From contig JAQVCW010000022.1 in assembly GCA_028689585.1 (NCBI GenBank), positions 1 to 64,000 of the forward strand: a stretch of DNA of 64,000 nt, in the 5' to 3' direction. The notes under the pieces are model-generated. The model made no database searches. It was given only the letters and a program-made list of their open reading frames with translations, and had not been told where the DNA came from. Shown here piece after piece: positions 31,319-40,651 of the stretch. The position numbers and the translations under genes are program-made. The stretch comes from Lachnospiraceae bacterium. Lineage in GTDB: Bacteria; Bacillota; Clostridia; Lachnospirales; Lachnospiraceae. Each line of letters starts with the position of its first letter. The stretch's first letter is position 1.

Positions 31319-33733
31319 ATGGTAGTGGGAAAGAGTGTACCCAGAGTGGACGGGTATGAAAAAGTGACGGGCCGGGCGATGTTTACCGCAGATCTGGCTC
31401 CCGGAAACTGCCTGGTGGCGAAGGTATATCATGCCTCGATTGCCAACGGCAGGGTAACAGCCATTGATACTTCTCAGGCGGAACAGATAGAAGGAGTAGT
31501 GAAGGTGGTTACTTTTCAGGATGTGCCAAAGATTTCATATCCCACACCGGGGCATCCCTGGTCGGTGGAGACGGCGCATCAGGACCGGGCAGACCGCAGG
31601 CTGCTGACCGGCCGGATCCGGTATTATGGAGATGATATTGCAGCGGTGGTGGCGGAGAATGAAGTGGCAGCCTCCAGAGCCCTTCGGGCCATAAAGGTAA
31701 CTTATGAAGAATATGAGCCCTGCATCAATCCAAGAGAAGCGATGAAGGGCACAAAGCCGCCGGTACAGGAAGAATGTCCGGACAACATTCTGGCGAAATC
31801 AGAATATGAAATCGGTTCGGCAGATCAGGCGTTGGCGCAGGCAGCGATTGTGGTGGAAGGAAAATACGAAACCTCCATCGTTCAGCACTGTCATATCGAG
31901 CCTCCGGTGTCCTATGCTTATATGGACAAGGGCAGAATTGTGGTGGTGACTTCGACGCAGATTCCGCATATCGTAAAGCGGGTGATCGGGCAGGCGCTGG
32001 GAATTCCCTGGGGGCAGGTGAGAGTGATCAAACCATATATCGGCGGCGGTTTTGGCAATAAGCAGGATGTGCTGTATGAACCGCTGAATGCATTTTTGAC
32101 CACACAGGTGGGCGGCAGGCCGGTGAAGCTGGAACTGACCAGAGAAGAGACCTTTGCCAATACCAGAACGCGGCATAAAATATATTATGATCTGAAAATG
32201 GGGCTGGATGCACAGGGACATATCGTGGCAAGAGATATGCTGGCGGTATCCAACCAGGGCGGTTATGCATCCCACGGACACGCGATCGCAGCCAACGGCG
32301 CCACCTCCTGGCGTCATCTGTATCAGGTGCCGAATGTGCGGGCCAGGGCATATACCGTATATACCAATACGCCGGTGGGCGGTGCCATGCGGGGCTATGG
32401 CATTCCGCAGTATGCCTTTGCGGCGGAGGCGATCACAGATGATGCGGCAGTAAAGGCCGGTATGGATCCCTATGATTTCAGGATGGAGAACATTCAGAAA
32501 GGATACTTTGCGGATCCCTGGCTGAAGCCCATTGCGGCCAATACCAATGGCGTCGCAGAATGCATGGAAAAAGGCGCTGCTTATATTCAATGGAAGGAAA
32601 AACGAAAAAAATATGCCGGTCAGACGGGGAATATCCGGAGAGGGGTGGGCATGGCAATTTTCAGCTATAAGACCGGTGTCTGGCCTATTTCTCTGGAAAT
32701 TGCCGGAGCCAGGATGGTTCTGCAGCAGGATGGCAGCGTGACGCTGATGGTGGGAGCCACGGAAATCGGCCAGGGAGCGGATACCGTATTCACCCAGATG
32801 ACGGCGGAGACACTGAATATATCCATGGAAAAGATACATATCCAGACCGTTCAGGACACGGATGTGACACCTTTTGATACAGGGGCCTATGCCTCCAGAC
32901 AGACCTTTGTGACCGGAACCGCAGTGCGGGAGTGTGCAGAGAAGCTGAAAGAGAAGATATTGGAATATGCCAAAGAGCTGCTTTGGGAACGCCGGAGAGC
33001 CTTGCAGACATCCGCCCGGGAAACAGAAGAAGTGCCGGGGGCAGACGGCGGGACCGCTCCGGACAGCGCATCCTGGCTGCCGGCGGATCTGTGCGATGGC
33101 TGCATCGTAAATGCCGCCGGTGACGTTCTGCTTGCGCTGGAGGAGCTTGCGCAGGAAAGCTATTACAGCCTGAGACATTCCTCCGCAATCACGGCAGAAG
33201 TATCAGAGCAGGTGAAGAAAAATTCTCTTTCCTTTGGAGCCACGTTTGCTGAGATTGAGGTAGATATAGCGTTGGGAAAGATCAGGGTTCTGGACATTAT
33301 CAACGTCCATGACAGCGGCAGGCTGATCAATCCGCGGCTGGCCAGGATGCAGGTACACGGAGGCATGTCCATGGGGCTGGGGTATGGGCTGGCGGAGCAG
33401 CTTCTGCTGGATGAGAAAACAGGGCGCGTGTTAAATGGCAATCTTCTGGATTATAAACTTCCGACTATGATGGACACACCGGATCTGACTGCCGGTTTTG
33501 TAGAATTGGAGGATCCGGTGGGGCCTTATGGAAATAAGGCATTGGGAGAACCCCCGGCAATCTCACCGGCACCGGCGCTGCGCAACGCGCTTTTGCATGC
33601 CACAGGGGTGGCGGTGAATGAAATTCCCCTGTCACCACAGCGGCTGATCGCAGCATTTGAAAAAGCAGGGCTGCTTTCTGCGTCAGTGGGAAATGGATCG
33701 GAAGGGAAGAAGGAGGACGGGGCAGATGTATGA
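31319..33733 (+). CDS. xdhA: Xanthine dehydrogenase-type molybdenum-binding subunit
   Basis: An 804-aa molybdopterin-binding subunit. The first domain runs VPRVDGYEKVTGRAMFTADL to about residue 130. The molybdopterin domains include GGGFGNKQD, GGAMRGYG, EIGQGADTVFTQ and a catalytic-Glu loop ALGEPPAISPAPAL. An extra hydrophilic stretch (about 560-590, EEVPGADGGTAP) interrupts the usual sequence. ATG follows GGAGGTGA. With the FAD and 2Fe-2S subunits downstream, it should hydroxylate purines or a related heterocycle. The precise substrate and any selenium dependence cannot be told. Confidence 0.87.
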   Translation: MVVGKSVPRVDGYEKVTGRAMFTADLAPGNCLVAKVYHASIANGRVTAIDTSQAEQIEGVVKVVTFQDVPKISYPTPGHPWSVETAHQDRADRRLLTGRIRYYGDDIAAVVAENEVAASRALRAIKVTYEEYEPCINPREAMKGTKPPVQEECPDNILAKSEYEIGSADQALAQAAIVVEGKYETSIVQHCHIEPPVSYAYMDKGRIVVVTSTQIPHIVKRVIGQALGIPWGQVRVIKPYIGGGFGNKQDVLYEPLNAFLTTQVGGRPVKLELTREETFANTRTRHKIYYDLKMGLDAQGHIVARDMLAVSNQGGYASHGHAIAANGATSWRHLYQVPNVRARAYTVYTNTPVGGAMRGYGIPQYAFAAEAITDDAAVKAGMDPYDFRMENIQKGYFADPWLKPIAANTNGVAECMEKGAAYIQWKEKRKKYAGQTGNIRRGVGMAIFSYKTGVWPISLEIAGARMVLQQDGSVTLMVGATEIGQGADTVFTQMTAETLNISMEKIHIQTVQDTDVTPFDTGAYASRQTFVTGTAVRECAEKLKEKILEYAKELLWERRRALQTSARETEEVPGADGGTAPDSASWLPADLCDGCIVNAAGDVLLALEELAQESYYSLRHSSAITAEVSEQVKKNSLSFGATFAEIEVDIALGKIRVLDIINVHDSGRLINPRLARMQVHGGMSMGLGYGLAEQLLLDEKTGRVLNGNLLDYKLPTMMDTPDLTAGFVELEDPVGPYGNKALGEPPAISPAPALRNALLHATGVAVNEIPLSPQRLIAAFEKAGLLSASVGNGSEGKKEDGADV

Positions 33734-34724
33734 TCTGGAAGGATACTGGGAAGCCGGTACGGTAGAAGAAGCGGTACAACTGCTGGAGGACCATCCGGCG
33801 GCGAAAATTATCTGCGGCGGTTCTGATGTGCTGATTAAGATACGGGAAGGAAAGCTGGCGGGTACCGGCCTGGTTTCTATCCGGGGCATTCCCCTGCTGC
33901 AGAAAGTGACACTGAAAGAAAATGGAGATTTATATATCGGTGCGGCCATGACCTTCAGCCATCTGACCAGTCATCCGCTGATTCGGAGACTGGTTCCGGT
34001 TCTGGGAGAAGCGGTGGATCAGGTGGGCGGACCGCAGGTGCGCAATATCGGAACCATCGGCGGAAATATCTGCAACGGAGCAGTCAGCGCGGACAGTGCA
34101 CCTACGGTGTTTTCTCTGGAATGCCGGCTCAGGATCGAAGGAAAAGCAGGGGTTCGTTTTTCCGACATGAAGTCCTTTTATCTGGGCCCTGGCAGAGTAA
34201 ATCTGGCGCAGGGAGAGGTATTGACACACATCGTAGTGCCCAGAGAAAAATATGAAGGGTATGCAGGGCATTATATCAAATATTCCATGCGAAATGCCAT
34301 GGATATTGCCACGTTAAGCTGCAGTACCGTCTGTAAAATAGATCTGAAAAAAAATGTGCTGGAGGATGTAAAAATGACCTTCGGTGTAGCCGCTGCCGTG
34401 CCTCTTCGGGTACCAAAGACGGAAGAAGCGCTGAAGGGGCAGCCGCTGCGGGAGGAACTGTACGGACTGGCGGCCGGCCTGGTGCGTCAGGAAATCAATC
34501 CAAGGGATTCCTGGAGAGCTTCCAGGGCATTCCGGCTGCAGATTGGCGGGGAGATCGCGGCCAGATCCCTCCGGGAAGCGGTGCTCAGAGCCAGGGCGCA
34601 GGAAGAAGTGAGGCTGCGGGGGCCAAAGCAGCAGGAGAAAGTTCAGATAGAAGCGGAACAAACGGGGCAGCAGCAGGAGATCATGCAGCCGGAGTCCGAT
34701 CAGCACAGAAAGGAGGTCCGATAA
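33726..34724 (+). CDS. xdhB: Xanthine dehydrogenase-type FAD-binding subunit
   Basis: A 332-aa subunit from ATG 33,726 (AAGGAGGAC upstream), overlapping xdhA by 8 bp. FAD-binding segments are AAKIICGGSDVLIKIREGK and RNIGTIGGNICNGAVSADSA. CO-dehydrogenase flavoprotein C-terminal region follows (MTFGVAAAVPLRVPKTEEAL). The last 40 or so residues are a Gln/Glu-rich tail unusual for the family (EQTGQQQEIMQPESDQ). It passes electrons from the 2Fe-2S subunit to NAD+ or another acceptor. Confidence 0.85.
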   Translation: MYDLEGYWEAGTVEEAVQLLEDHPAAKIICGGSDVLIKIREGKLAGTGLVSIRGIPLLQKVTLKENGDLYIGAAMTFSHLTSHPLIRRLVPVLGEAVDQVGGPQVRNIGTIGGNICNGAVSADSAPTVFSLECRLRIEGKAGVRFSDMKSFYLGPGRVNLAQGEVLTHIVVPREKYEGYAGHYIKYSMRNAMDIATLSCSTVCKIDLKKNVLEDVKMTFGVAAAVPLRVPKTEEALKGQPLREELYGLAAGLVRQEINPRDSWRASRAFRLQIGGEIAARSLREAVLRARAQEEVRLRGPKQQEKVQIEAEQTGQQQEIMQPESDQHRKEVR

Positions 34725-35207
34725 ATGCCGGAGCAGATGAAAATGATTCAATGTGTAGTAAATGGCAGAAAGGAAACCCTGTGCGTGGACGTACGGGAAT
34801 CACTGCTGGATATGCTGCGTAACCGCCTTGGCCTGACTTCCGTAAAAAAAGGCTGTGAGGTGGGAGAATGCGGAGCCTGTACCGTAATCCTGGATGGCGA
34901 GACAATTGATTCCTGTATTTACCTGGCAGCCTGGGCGGATGGCAGAGAGATTACCACGCTGGAGGGCCTGCTGGGGCCGAATGGAGAATTGACCAGAATC
35001 CAGGAAGCATTTCTGGAAGAGGGGGCAGTGCAGTGCGGCTTCTGTACGCCGGGCTTTATATTGTCGGCAGAAGTGCTGCTTCGCCGTGGAGAAAAGCTGA
35101 GCCGGGAGATGATCCGAAAGCATATGGCCGGAAATCTGTGCCGGTGTACCGGATATGAAAATATAGTGAATGCGGTGGAAAAAGTGAACCGGGAGCGGAA
35201 TGAGTAA
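34725..35207 (+). CDS. xdhC: Xanthine dehydrogenase-type [2Fe-2S] subunit
   Basis: A 160-aa subunit with two [2Fe-2S] sites: the plant-ferredoxin type CEVGECGACTVILDG plus Cys in DSCIYLA, and the helical C-terminal site CGFCTPGFI with CRCTGYENIV. AAAGGAGGTCC lies before the ATG, inside the end of the previous gene. The gene set is complete for the enzyme; no XdhC-like maturation factor is adjacent. Confidence 0.88.
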   Translation: MPEQMKMIQCVVNGRKETLCVDVRESLLDMLRNRLGLTSVKKGCEVGECGACTVILDGETIDSCIYLAAWADGREITTLEGLLGPNGELTRIQEAFLEEGAVQCGFCTPGFILSAEVLLRRGEKLSREMIRKHMAGNLCRCTGYENIVNAVEKVNRERNE

Positions 35208-35223
35208 AAGGTAAGACAGAAAA

Positions 35224-35278
35224 AAACAGGGGGCGCTTTATATATGCGTCCCCTGCTTATTCAGTCTTTTTTTAATGA
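35224..35278. terminator. Bidirectional terminator between xdh operon and convergent gene
   Basis: CAGGGGGCGC and GCGTCCCCTG form a stem. TTTTTTT follows on the plus strand (35,267-35,273), and a seven-T run follows on the minus strand. Confidence 0.8.
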
Positions 35279-35293
35279 TCGTATCCTGACGGA

Positions 35294-36301
35294 TCAGTCT
35301 GCCTCAGATACATCTTCTGCGATATCTTCTACCATGTCTCCGATGGAAGATACATTGCTGTCATTGTCGGTAGTCTTTGCCAGCAGAGCATCCGCCGGAA
35401 CCGTGATGTCTACCGGAGTGGTGTAATCGTATACGGCATCAATATAAAGGCTGGATACATCCAGAGCGATTTCCGGAAGAGTAAGGGAACCGTCCTCAGC
35501 GGATTCTGCCATGGAGTAAGCGAACAACTGGCTGATCGCTGTGAAATCACTGCCATCCATATCGATATGCATCTTTGCAGGAAGATAAGTATCATCAGCG
35601 ATGTCAATCTCCATGTTGATTACAAAGCCGGACATTATGGCATCTACCATACTCCAGCCATCTTCATCCAGCTCATCTTCTTCACCTGCAGCAGACATGG
35701 CTTCAATGAGGAAAGGCTTTAATTCATCATAGGTCATGGTAGCAAGAAGCTGATAGCAGGAAGTTCCATTTACATCGACAGCGCTGTCACCCAAAGTAAA
35801 GGTGAACGGAAGCTGGCTCAGATCGAAATCATTGCCGGTCATCAGGTCTGTAAGCTGTTTTACTTCGTCTGCCGCTACGGAAGAATATTCCCATCCGGTG
35901 CTTTCTTCAGCATTAGAAGACGTTACCTTTACATAAGAATCTAATCCGCCGTCATCACCCGTCACCGTGTACATCTGCATCGCCATATCCTGACCTACGC
36001 CCATGGCATCTACGGTAAGAGATCCGTCCACGCTCATGGAAAGCGGATCCATCAGGTATGCTGCATTCAGGCTGCCGGACATACCCATGGACATGGTAGA
36101 AGTGCCGGAAGTCTCAGAAGTCATGGAAACAGAAGCCTTGGCAGCCAGATCGATTGCTGCGCTGAATTCTTTTGCGTTTTTCCCTGCTTCGGTATAGTTT
36201 TTGATTACATCGTCTACGGTAGCTTCACTGTCAAAACCGGTCAGCATCATTGCGCTGGCACCCAAAATGACAGCAGAAATCAATAATTTCTTTTTCATCA
36301 T
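35294..36301 (-). CDS. Exported DUF6612-like protein
   Basis: A 335-aa protein with a signal peptide (MMKKKLLISAVILGASAMML). It has repeated amphipathic strands with acidic loops, reminiscent of the LolA/LppX-like fold of DUF6612 proteins (EFSAAIDLAAKASVSM, WEYSSVAADEVKQL, SLYIDAVYDYTTPVDITVPA). No lipobox Cys is visible after the signal. AAAGGAGAATAAT precedes the ATG at 36,301. Function is unknown; possibly lipid or cell-envelope binding. Monocistronic. Confidence 0.65.
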   Translation of the reverse strand: MMKKKLLISAVILGASAMMLTGFDSEATVDDVIKNYTEAGKNAKEFSAAIDLAAKASVSMTSETSGTSTMSMGMSGSLNAAYLMDPLSMSVDGSLTVDAMGVGQDMAMQMYTVTGDDGGLDSYVKVTSSNAEESTGWEYSSVAADEVKQLTDLMTGNDFDLSQLPFTFTLGDSAVDVNGTSCYQLLATMTYDELKPFLIEAMSAAGEEDELDEDGWSMVDAIMSGFVINMEIDIADDTYLPAKMHIDMDGSDFTAISQLFAYSMAESAEDGSLTLPEIALDVSSLYIDAVYDYTTPVDITVPADALLAKTTDNDSNVSSIGDMVEDIAEDVSEAD

Positions 36302-36466
36302 ATTATTCTCCTTTATATACTGCAGTTTAGTGTTTCTATCTGGAGGAATCTGGCTTTTCTTAGTATTTGGCCTGATTAACCGATCCAAATATCTGACATT
36401 TAGTATATCATGGTTCCGAAAATGTGTCCATAGAGAAGTATGGCGAAACTTGCGAAAAAAATATGC

Positions 36467-36494
36467 TTGCATCCTGTCCAAGTTATATTATAAT
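36467..36494 (+). promoter_or_regulatory. Probable promoter of the folC operon
   Basis: TTGCAT (36,467-36,472), 16 bp, TATAAT (36,489-36,494). Confidence 0.5.
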
Positions 36495-36580
36495 GAAGCA
36501 TAGGCTGTAACTGTCCGGCAGGTCCGTGTATTTGCAAAACGGTTACGCTTAAGGAAAATAAACAGAAGAAGGATAAGACA

Positions 36581-37885
36581 GTGAATTACGAAGAAGCAGT
36601 AGATTACATAGCAGAAGTACCGAAGTTTACAAAGAAAAATAAACCGGAAAATACAAAAGAATTACTGAAGAGACTGGGGCATCCGGAGGAAAAATACAAA
36701 ATTATCCATGTGGCAGGCACAAATGGAAAAGGCTCCGTCTGTGCATTTACCGCATCTGTTCTGCAGTTGGCGGGAAAACGCACCGGGTTATTCATCTCTC
36801 CTCACCTGATCAGGATCAATGAACGGTTTCAGGTGAATCAGAACCCGGTGAGCGATGAAGTTTTCCTGGAGGCATTTTTGCAGGTGCAGGCAGTGATGGA
36901 CGAGATGGTAAAGGACGGCTTTTATCATCCCACCTATTTTGAAATTTTATTTGCTGTGGGCATGGTTATATTTGCCAGGGAAAAGGTGGAGTATCTGGTG
37001 ATGGAGACAGGGCTGGGAGGCCGGCTGGATGCCACAAATACCGTGGAGCATCCGATTGCCTGTATCCTGACCACCATGAGTCTGGATCATACCGAATATC
37101 TGGGAGATACGATTGAGCAGATTGCCGGGGAAAAGGCAGGTATCATTAAGGAAGGCGTCCCTGTTATCTATGACGGAAGGAACCGCACGGTAGAAAAAGT
37201 GATTCGGGAAAAAGCGGAAGCGATGCATGCGCCGGCCATTCCTTTCTATGGAGAAATGTGTGAAATTCTGGAAGAAACGGATAAAAGCATTGATTTTGTG
37301 CTGAATAACAGGTATTATGGGTACAAACTTGTGACGGTTCCCTATCTGGCGGAGTACCAGATCGTGAACAGTTCCCTGGCTATGATGGCGATCCGTGTTC
37401 TGGATCCGGAGAAAAGAATTTCAGATCAGACGATTCAGAAGGGAATAAAAGAAACCCGCTGGAGCGGCCGTATGGAGACAGTTCTGCCGGGTGTGGTGCT
37501 GGACGGAGCCCATAATGCAGACGGGATTGCACAGTTTTTAAAGACGGTTCAGAGAATTCAAAAAGAGAAGCCGGTATCACTGCTGTTTTCTGCAGTCATT
37601 GAGAAGGAATATGAGACGATGATCCGGGAAATCTGTCAGGGCGGGAATTTTACGTCCATTACAGTTACCCAGATTGAAGGAAGCAGAAAGGTATCGGATG
37701 AGACACTGGCTGATATTTTCCGGAAATATACCGATGCACCGGTGACGGCGAAGGATGATGTCAAGGACGCTTTTGCCTGTGCAATGGAACAGAAAAAGGA
37801 CGGAATGCTGTTTTGCGTCGGCTCTTTATACCTGATTGGGGAGATCAAGGCGATCATCAGCGAGCAGGAAGTGCAGCAGCATTAA
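36581..37885 (+). CDS. folC: Bifunctional folylpolyglutamate synthase/dihydrofolate synthase
   Basis: A 434-aa Mur-ligase-fold enzyme that adds glutamates to folates and joins Glu to dihydropteroate. The P loop is HVAGTNGKGSVCAF. SLDHTEYLGDTIEQIAGEKA is the omega-loop/metal region, and VVLDGAHNADGIAQF is the C-domain signature. Start GTG 36,581 follows AAGGATAAG. Length is normal. It is followed by a 48-aa ORF and a TPR protein in one orientation. Confidence 0.92.
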   Translation: MNYEEAVDYIAEVPKFTKKNKPENTKELLKRLGHPEEKYKIIHVAGTNGKGSVCAFTASVLQLAGKRTGLFISPHLIRINERFQVNQNPVSDEVFLEAFLQVQAVMDEMVKDGFYHPTYFEILFAVGMVIFAREKVEYLVMETGLGGRLDATNTVEHPIACILTTMSLDHTEYLGDTIEQIAGEKAGIIKEGVPVIYDGRNRTVEKVIREKAEAMHAPAIPFYGEMCEILEETDKSIDFVLNNRYYGYKLVTVPYLAEYQIVNSSLAMMAIRVLDPEKRISDQTIQKGIKETRWSGRMETVLPGVVLDGAHNADGIAQFLKTVQRIQKEKPVSLLFSAVIEKEYETMIREICQGGNFTSITVTQIEGSRKVSDETLADIFRKYTDAPVTAKDDVKDAFACAMEQKKDGMLFCVGSLYLIGEIKAIISEQEVQQH

Positions 37886-37899
37886 AAAGGAGAGACTGG

Positions 37900-38046
37900 A
37901 TGATTAATTACGAAGAAGAACTGAAAAAGTTTCATCCCAGCATGGATGTGAATGAAGCGGAGGATGCGATCTACAGTCGTGATCTCACGGATGTGACCGA
38001 TATTCTGAAGGAAATGCAGAAGGATGAAAAGAAGAAAAGAAAATAG
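37900..38046 (+). CDS. 48-aa conserved-looking small protein
   Basis: ATG 37,900 follows AAAAAGGAGAG. The frame (MINYEEELKKFHPSMDVNEA, ending in a Lys-rich DEKKKRK tail) is short, charged and cytoplasmic. It lies 14 bp after folC and 9 bp before the TPR gene, so it is co-transcribed. I do not recognise its role. Confidence 0.65.
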   Translation: MINYEEELKKFHPSMDVNEAEDAIYSRDLTDVTDILKEMQKDEKKKRK

Positions 38047-38055
38047 GGGGCTTCT

Positions 38056-39690
38056 ATGAGATGTATTTACTGTAATACTCCCCTGGCGGCCATTGATTAC
38101 TGCACTGGCTGCGGAGCAGATATTACGCTTTTAAAGAGAATTGGGCGGATTTCCAATTTACTGTACAACAGAGGACTGGAGAAGGCATCGGTGAGAGATC
38201 TGTCCGGAGCGATCACCTGCCTGAAACAAAGTCTGAAATTTAATAAAGAAAACATTGACGCCAGAAATCTTCTTGGGCTCTGTTATTATGAAACGGGCGA
38301 AGTGGTGTCTGCTCTCTGTGAATGGGTAATCAGCAAGAATATGAAGACAGAGGAAAATCTGGCGGACTACTATATTACGGAGCTGCAGAATAACAAGAAC
38401 CGCCTGGATACCATCAATCAGACGATACGCAAATATAATCAGTCCATTGAATACTGCCGTCAGGATAATGAGGATATGGCAGTTATCCAGTTAAAAAAGG
38501 TGATTTCTCAGAATCCCAAGCTGGTAAAAGCCTATCAGCTTCTTTCGCTGCTGTATCTGAAGCATCAGGAGTATGAAAAAGCCAGAAGACTTCTGCGAAA
38601 AGCGGCAGCCGTGGATAATACAAATACCACCACTCTGCGTTATCTGACCGAGATTGAAGAGGTGACAGGCAAATCCACCACCCTGACAACCCGCCACAAG
38701 CGCCAGAAGCCGGAGCAGGAGGAAGGAAGCGGCGGTACGCTGCGCTATGTCAGCGGCAATGAGACAATCATTCAGCCCACCACATTCAGGGACAGTTCTA
38801 CCGTGGCGACTTTTATCAACATTGCGCTGGGTATTCTGCTGGGCGGAGCCATAGTGTGGTTTCTGGTAGTGCCTGCCAGCCGTCAGAGCGTACAGGAGAG
38901 TGCGAATCAGCAGGTGACCGATGCCAATATGAAGCTGGCTACAGGGACTGCAGCCCTCCAGGATCTGGAGGAGGAGATTGATTCCTATGTGGCGAAGACG
39001 GATACAGCGGAAAAAGAGCGTGATGATGCCCTGAGCAAAGCAGCCGGTTATGAAGAACTGCTGGGAGTGGCGGATCTGTACGTTATGGACAGCCAGACCT
39101 CTGCAGCGGATGCGCTTGCAAAGCTGAATGCGGAAGATTTTGATGGAAATGCCAAGATACTGTATGATGATCTGCTGAAGGCGGTGAGCAGCTCCATGTT
39201 CAGCCAGTACTATTCGGCAGGCACCACAGCATATTCGGGAGGCGATTATACCACAGCAGCCCAGCAGTTGAAGCTGGCGGTGGAGTCCGATCCGGAGGGA
39301 ACCAATACTCATTATTATGATGCATTGTATTATCTGGGCTTTGCTTATTATAATCTGGGAGATAACGCAAATGCGAATACTTATTTCAACGAAATTGTGA
39401 CCAAGTATCCGAATCAGGCTTCACAGGTACAGCAGTATATCACCAATAACTCCGGAACCGGAAGTACGGATACCGGCACTTCCCAGGGAGAAGCTTCCAC
39501 GCAAAACGGCGGTGCTGCAAGCAGCGGTGAGGGCGGCACCACAGGGCAGGACATTGACGTATATCCGGGAGATGCGAACTCCGGCAATACAGACAATACG
39601 GGAGGGGCATCTTATGACCCGGCGGATGTGGCATGGACGGATCCGAATACCGGCCTGAATTACGATGTGTATGGAAACCTTCTTGGATAG
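38056..39690 (+). CDS. TPR-repeat membrane protein with N-terminal zinc ribbon
   Basis: A 544-aa protein: zinc-ribbon-like CIYCNTPLAAIDYCTGCG (residues 3-20), cytoplasmic TPR repeats (about 40-200), one membrane segment near 252-275 (TFINIALGILLGGAIVWFLV), an extracellular coiled coil (about 280-330), two more TPR units (about 375-470) and a Gly/Ser/Thr-rich tail that ends TGLNYDVYGNLLG. TPRs on both sides of one membrane helix are unusual and suggest a scaffold that links cytoplasmic and wall-side partners. Followed by a strong terminator. Confidence 0.75.
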   Translation: MRCIYCNTPLAAIDYCTGCGADITLLKRIGRISNLLYNRGLEKASVRDLSGAITCLKQSLKFNKENIDARNLLGLCYYETGEVVSALCEWVISKNMKTEENLADYYITELQNNKNRLDTINQTIRKYNQSIEYCRQDNEDMAVIQLKKVISQNPKLVKAYQLLSLLYLKHQEYEKARRLLRKAAAVDNTNTTTLRYLTEIEEVTGKSTTLTTRHKRQKPEQEEGSGGTLRYVSGNETIIQPTTFRDSSTVATFINIALGILLGGAIVWFLVVPASRQSVQESANQQVTDANMKLATGTAALQDLEEEIDSYVAKTDTAEKERDDALSKAAGYEELLGVADLYVMDSQTSAADALAKLNAEDFDGNAKILYDDLLKAVSSSMFSQYYSAGTTAYSGGDYTTAAQQLKLAVESDPEGTNTHYYDALYYLGFAYYNLGDNANANTYFNEIVTKYPNQASQVQQYITNNSGTGSTDTGTSQGEASTQNGGAASSGEGGTTGQDIDVYPGDANSGNTDNTGGASYDPADVAWTDPNTGLNYDVYGNLLG

Positions 39691-39718
39691 AAGGAAAAAA
39701 ACGATAGAGAAACCTCCG

Positions 39719-39752
39719 AAAAGAGGCTGCAGCATTTGCTGCGGTCTCTTTT
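39719..39752 (+). terminator. Terminator of the folC-TPR operon
   Basis: AAAAGAGGCTGCAGC, ATTT loop, GCTGCGGTCTCTTTT. Confidence 0.85.
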
Positions 39753-39763
39753 GTATTCGTATA

Positions 39764-39811
39764 GGAAAGTGCACCTATACGAGTACAGCCTTCGGCATTC
39801 GGCGGCGCAGC
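39764..39811 (+). repeat. 48-bp dispersed intergenic repeat, copy B
   Basis: 43 of 48 bases match 13,016-13,063. In this copy CGTATAGG (39,758-39,765) and CCTATACG (39,774-39,781) form a perfect 8-bp stem, followed by GCCTTCGGC. It lies between a terminator and spoIIAA, in the region where the sporulation promoter should be. Confidence 0.75.
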
Positions 39812-39856
39812 AAGAGCGCAGAAGCGTACTTGATCAGAAGGGAGAATATTTATATT

Positions 39857-40192
39857 ATGGGGAACAATTTTAAAGTGACAGGTACAAGTCTGACCATTTA
39901 TTTACCGGCAGAGGTAGATCATCACAATGCGGAAGCACTGAAAAATGATGCGGACCGGCTGATACAGAATCAGAACATAAGATGTATTATTTTTGACTTT
40001 GCCCAGACGAATTTCATGGACAGCTCAGGGATCGGAATGATCATGGGGCGCTATAAAAATCTGCGCTTTATGGGGGGAAATGTGATCGCAATCCGGGTAA
40101 ATGAAAGAATACGAAGGATTTTGACCATGTCGGGAATTTATAAAGTGATTGATATTTATGAAGATATACCGCAGCAGTCAAAATTATTATAG
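39857..40192 (+). CDS. spoIIAA: Anti-sigma F factor antagonist SpoIIAA
   Basis: A 111-aa STAS-domain protein. The phosphorylatable Ser is in FMDSSGIGMIMGRYKNL, the canonical DSSG motif. In its dephosphorylated form it releases sigma-F from SpoIIAB in the forespore. Start ATG 39,857 follows AAGGGAG; the open frame upstream runs through an intergenic repeat and was trimmed. First gene of spoIIAA-spoIIAB-sigF. Confidence 0.93.
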   Translation: MGNNFKVTGTSLTIYLPAEVDHHNAEALKNDADRLIQNQNIRCIIFDFAQTNFMDSSGIGMIMGRYKNLRFMGGNVIAIRVNERIRRILTMSGIYKVIDIYEDIPQQSKLL

Positions 40193-40204
40193 AGGGGGAG
40201 CAGC

Positions 40205-40651
40205 ATGAGTGTAGAAAATGAAATGAAACTGGAATTTGACAGCCGTTCCTGCAATGAGGGGTTTGCCAGAGTGGCAGTAGCCGCATTTCTGACACAGATG
40301 AACCCCACACTGGAGGAAGTGGCTGATGTAAAGACTGCCCTGTCAGAGGCAGTGACCAATGCGATTATCCACGGATATGAAGGAAAGGTAAATAAGATCA
40401 CCATTTTGTGCCATATCCGCCAGCAGACCATAGAAATCGAAGTAATGGATCAGGGAGTGGGGATTCAGAACGTGGAGGAAGCGATGGAACCGCTGTTTAC
40501 TACCAAAAGTGACTGTGAACGGGCAGGAATGGGGTTTTCTTTTATGGAAGCATTCATGGACAGTCTCCAGGTGCAGTCTGAGCCGGGAAAAGGCACCTGC
40601 GTCAAAATGACAAAAAAGATACTCCGGACAGAAAATAAATATGAGAGGTGA
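40205..40651 (+). CDS. spoIIAB: Anti-sigma F factor SpoIIAB
   Basis: A 148-aa GHKL-type kinase: N box TALSEAVTNAIIHGYEG, G1 VMDQGVGIQNVEEAMEP, G2 ERAGMGFSFMEAFMD. It binds sigma-F and phosphorylates SpoIIAA. GAGGGGGAGC lies before the ATG. Its TGA overlaps the sigF GTG by 3 bases (GTGA). Confidence 0.93.
   Translation: MSVENEMKLEFDSRSCNEGFARVAVAAFLTQMNPTLEEVADVKTALSEAVTNAIIHGYEGKVNKITILCHIRQQTIEIEVMDQGVGIQNVEEAMEPLFTTKSDCERAGMGFSFMEAFMDSLQVQSEPGKGTCVKMTKKILRTENKYER

Noticed and set aside
31799-33178. 459-codon minus-strand open frame opposite xdhA
   Set aside because: Antisense shadow of a clear molybdenum subunit, with improbable composition (His, Arg, Cys) and no start signals.
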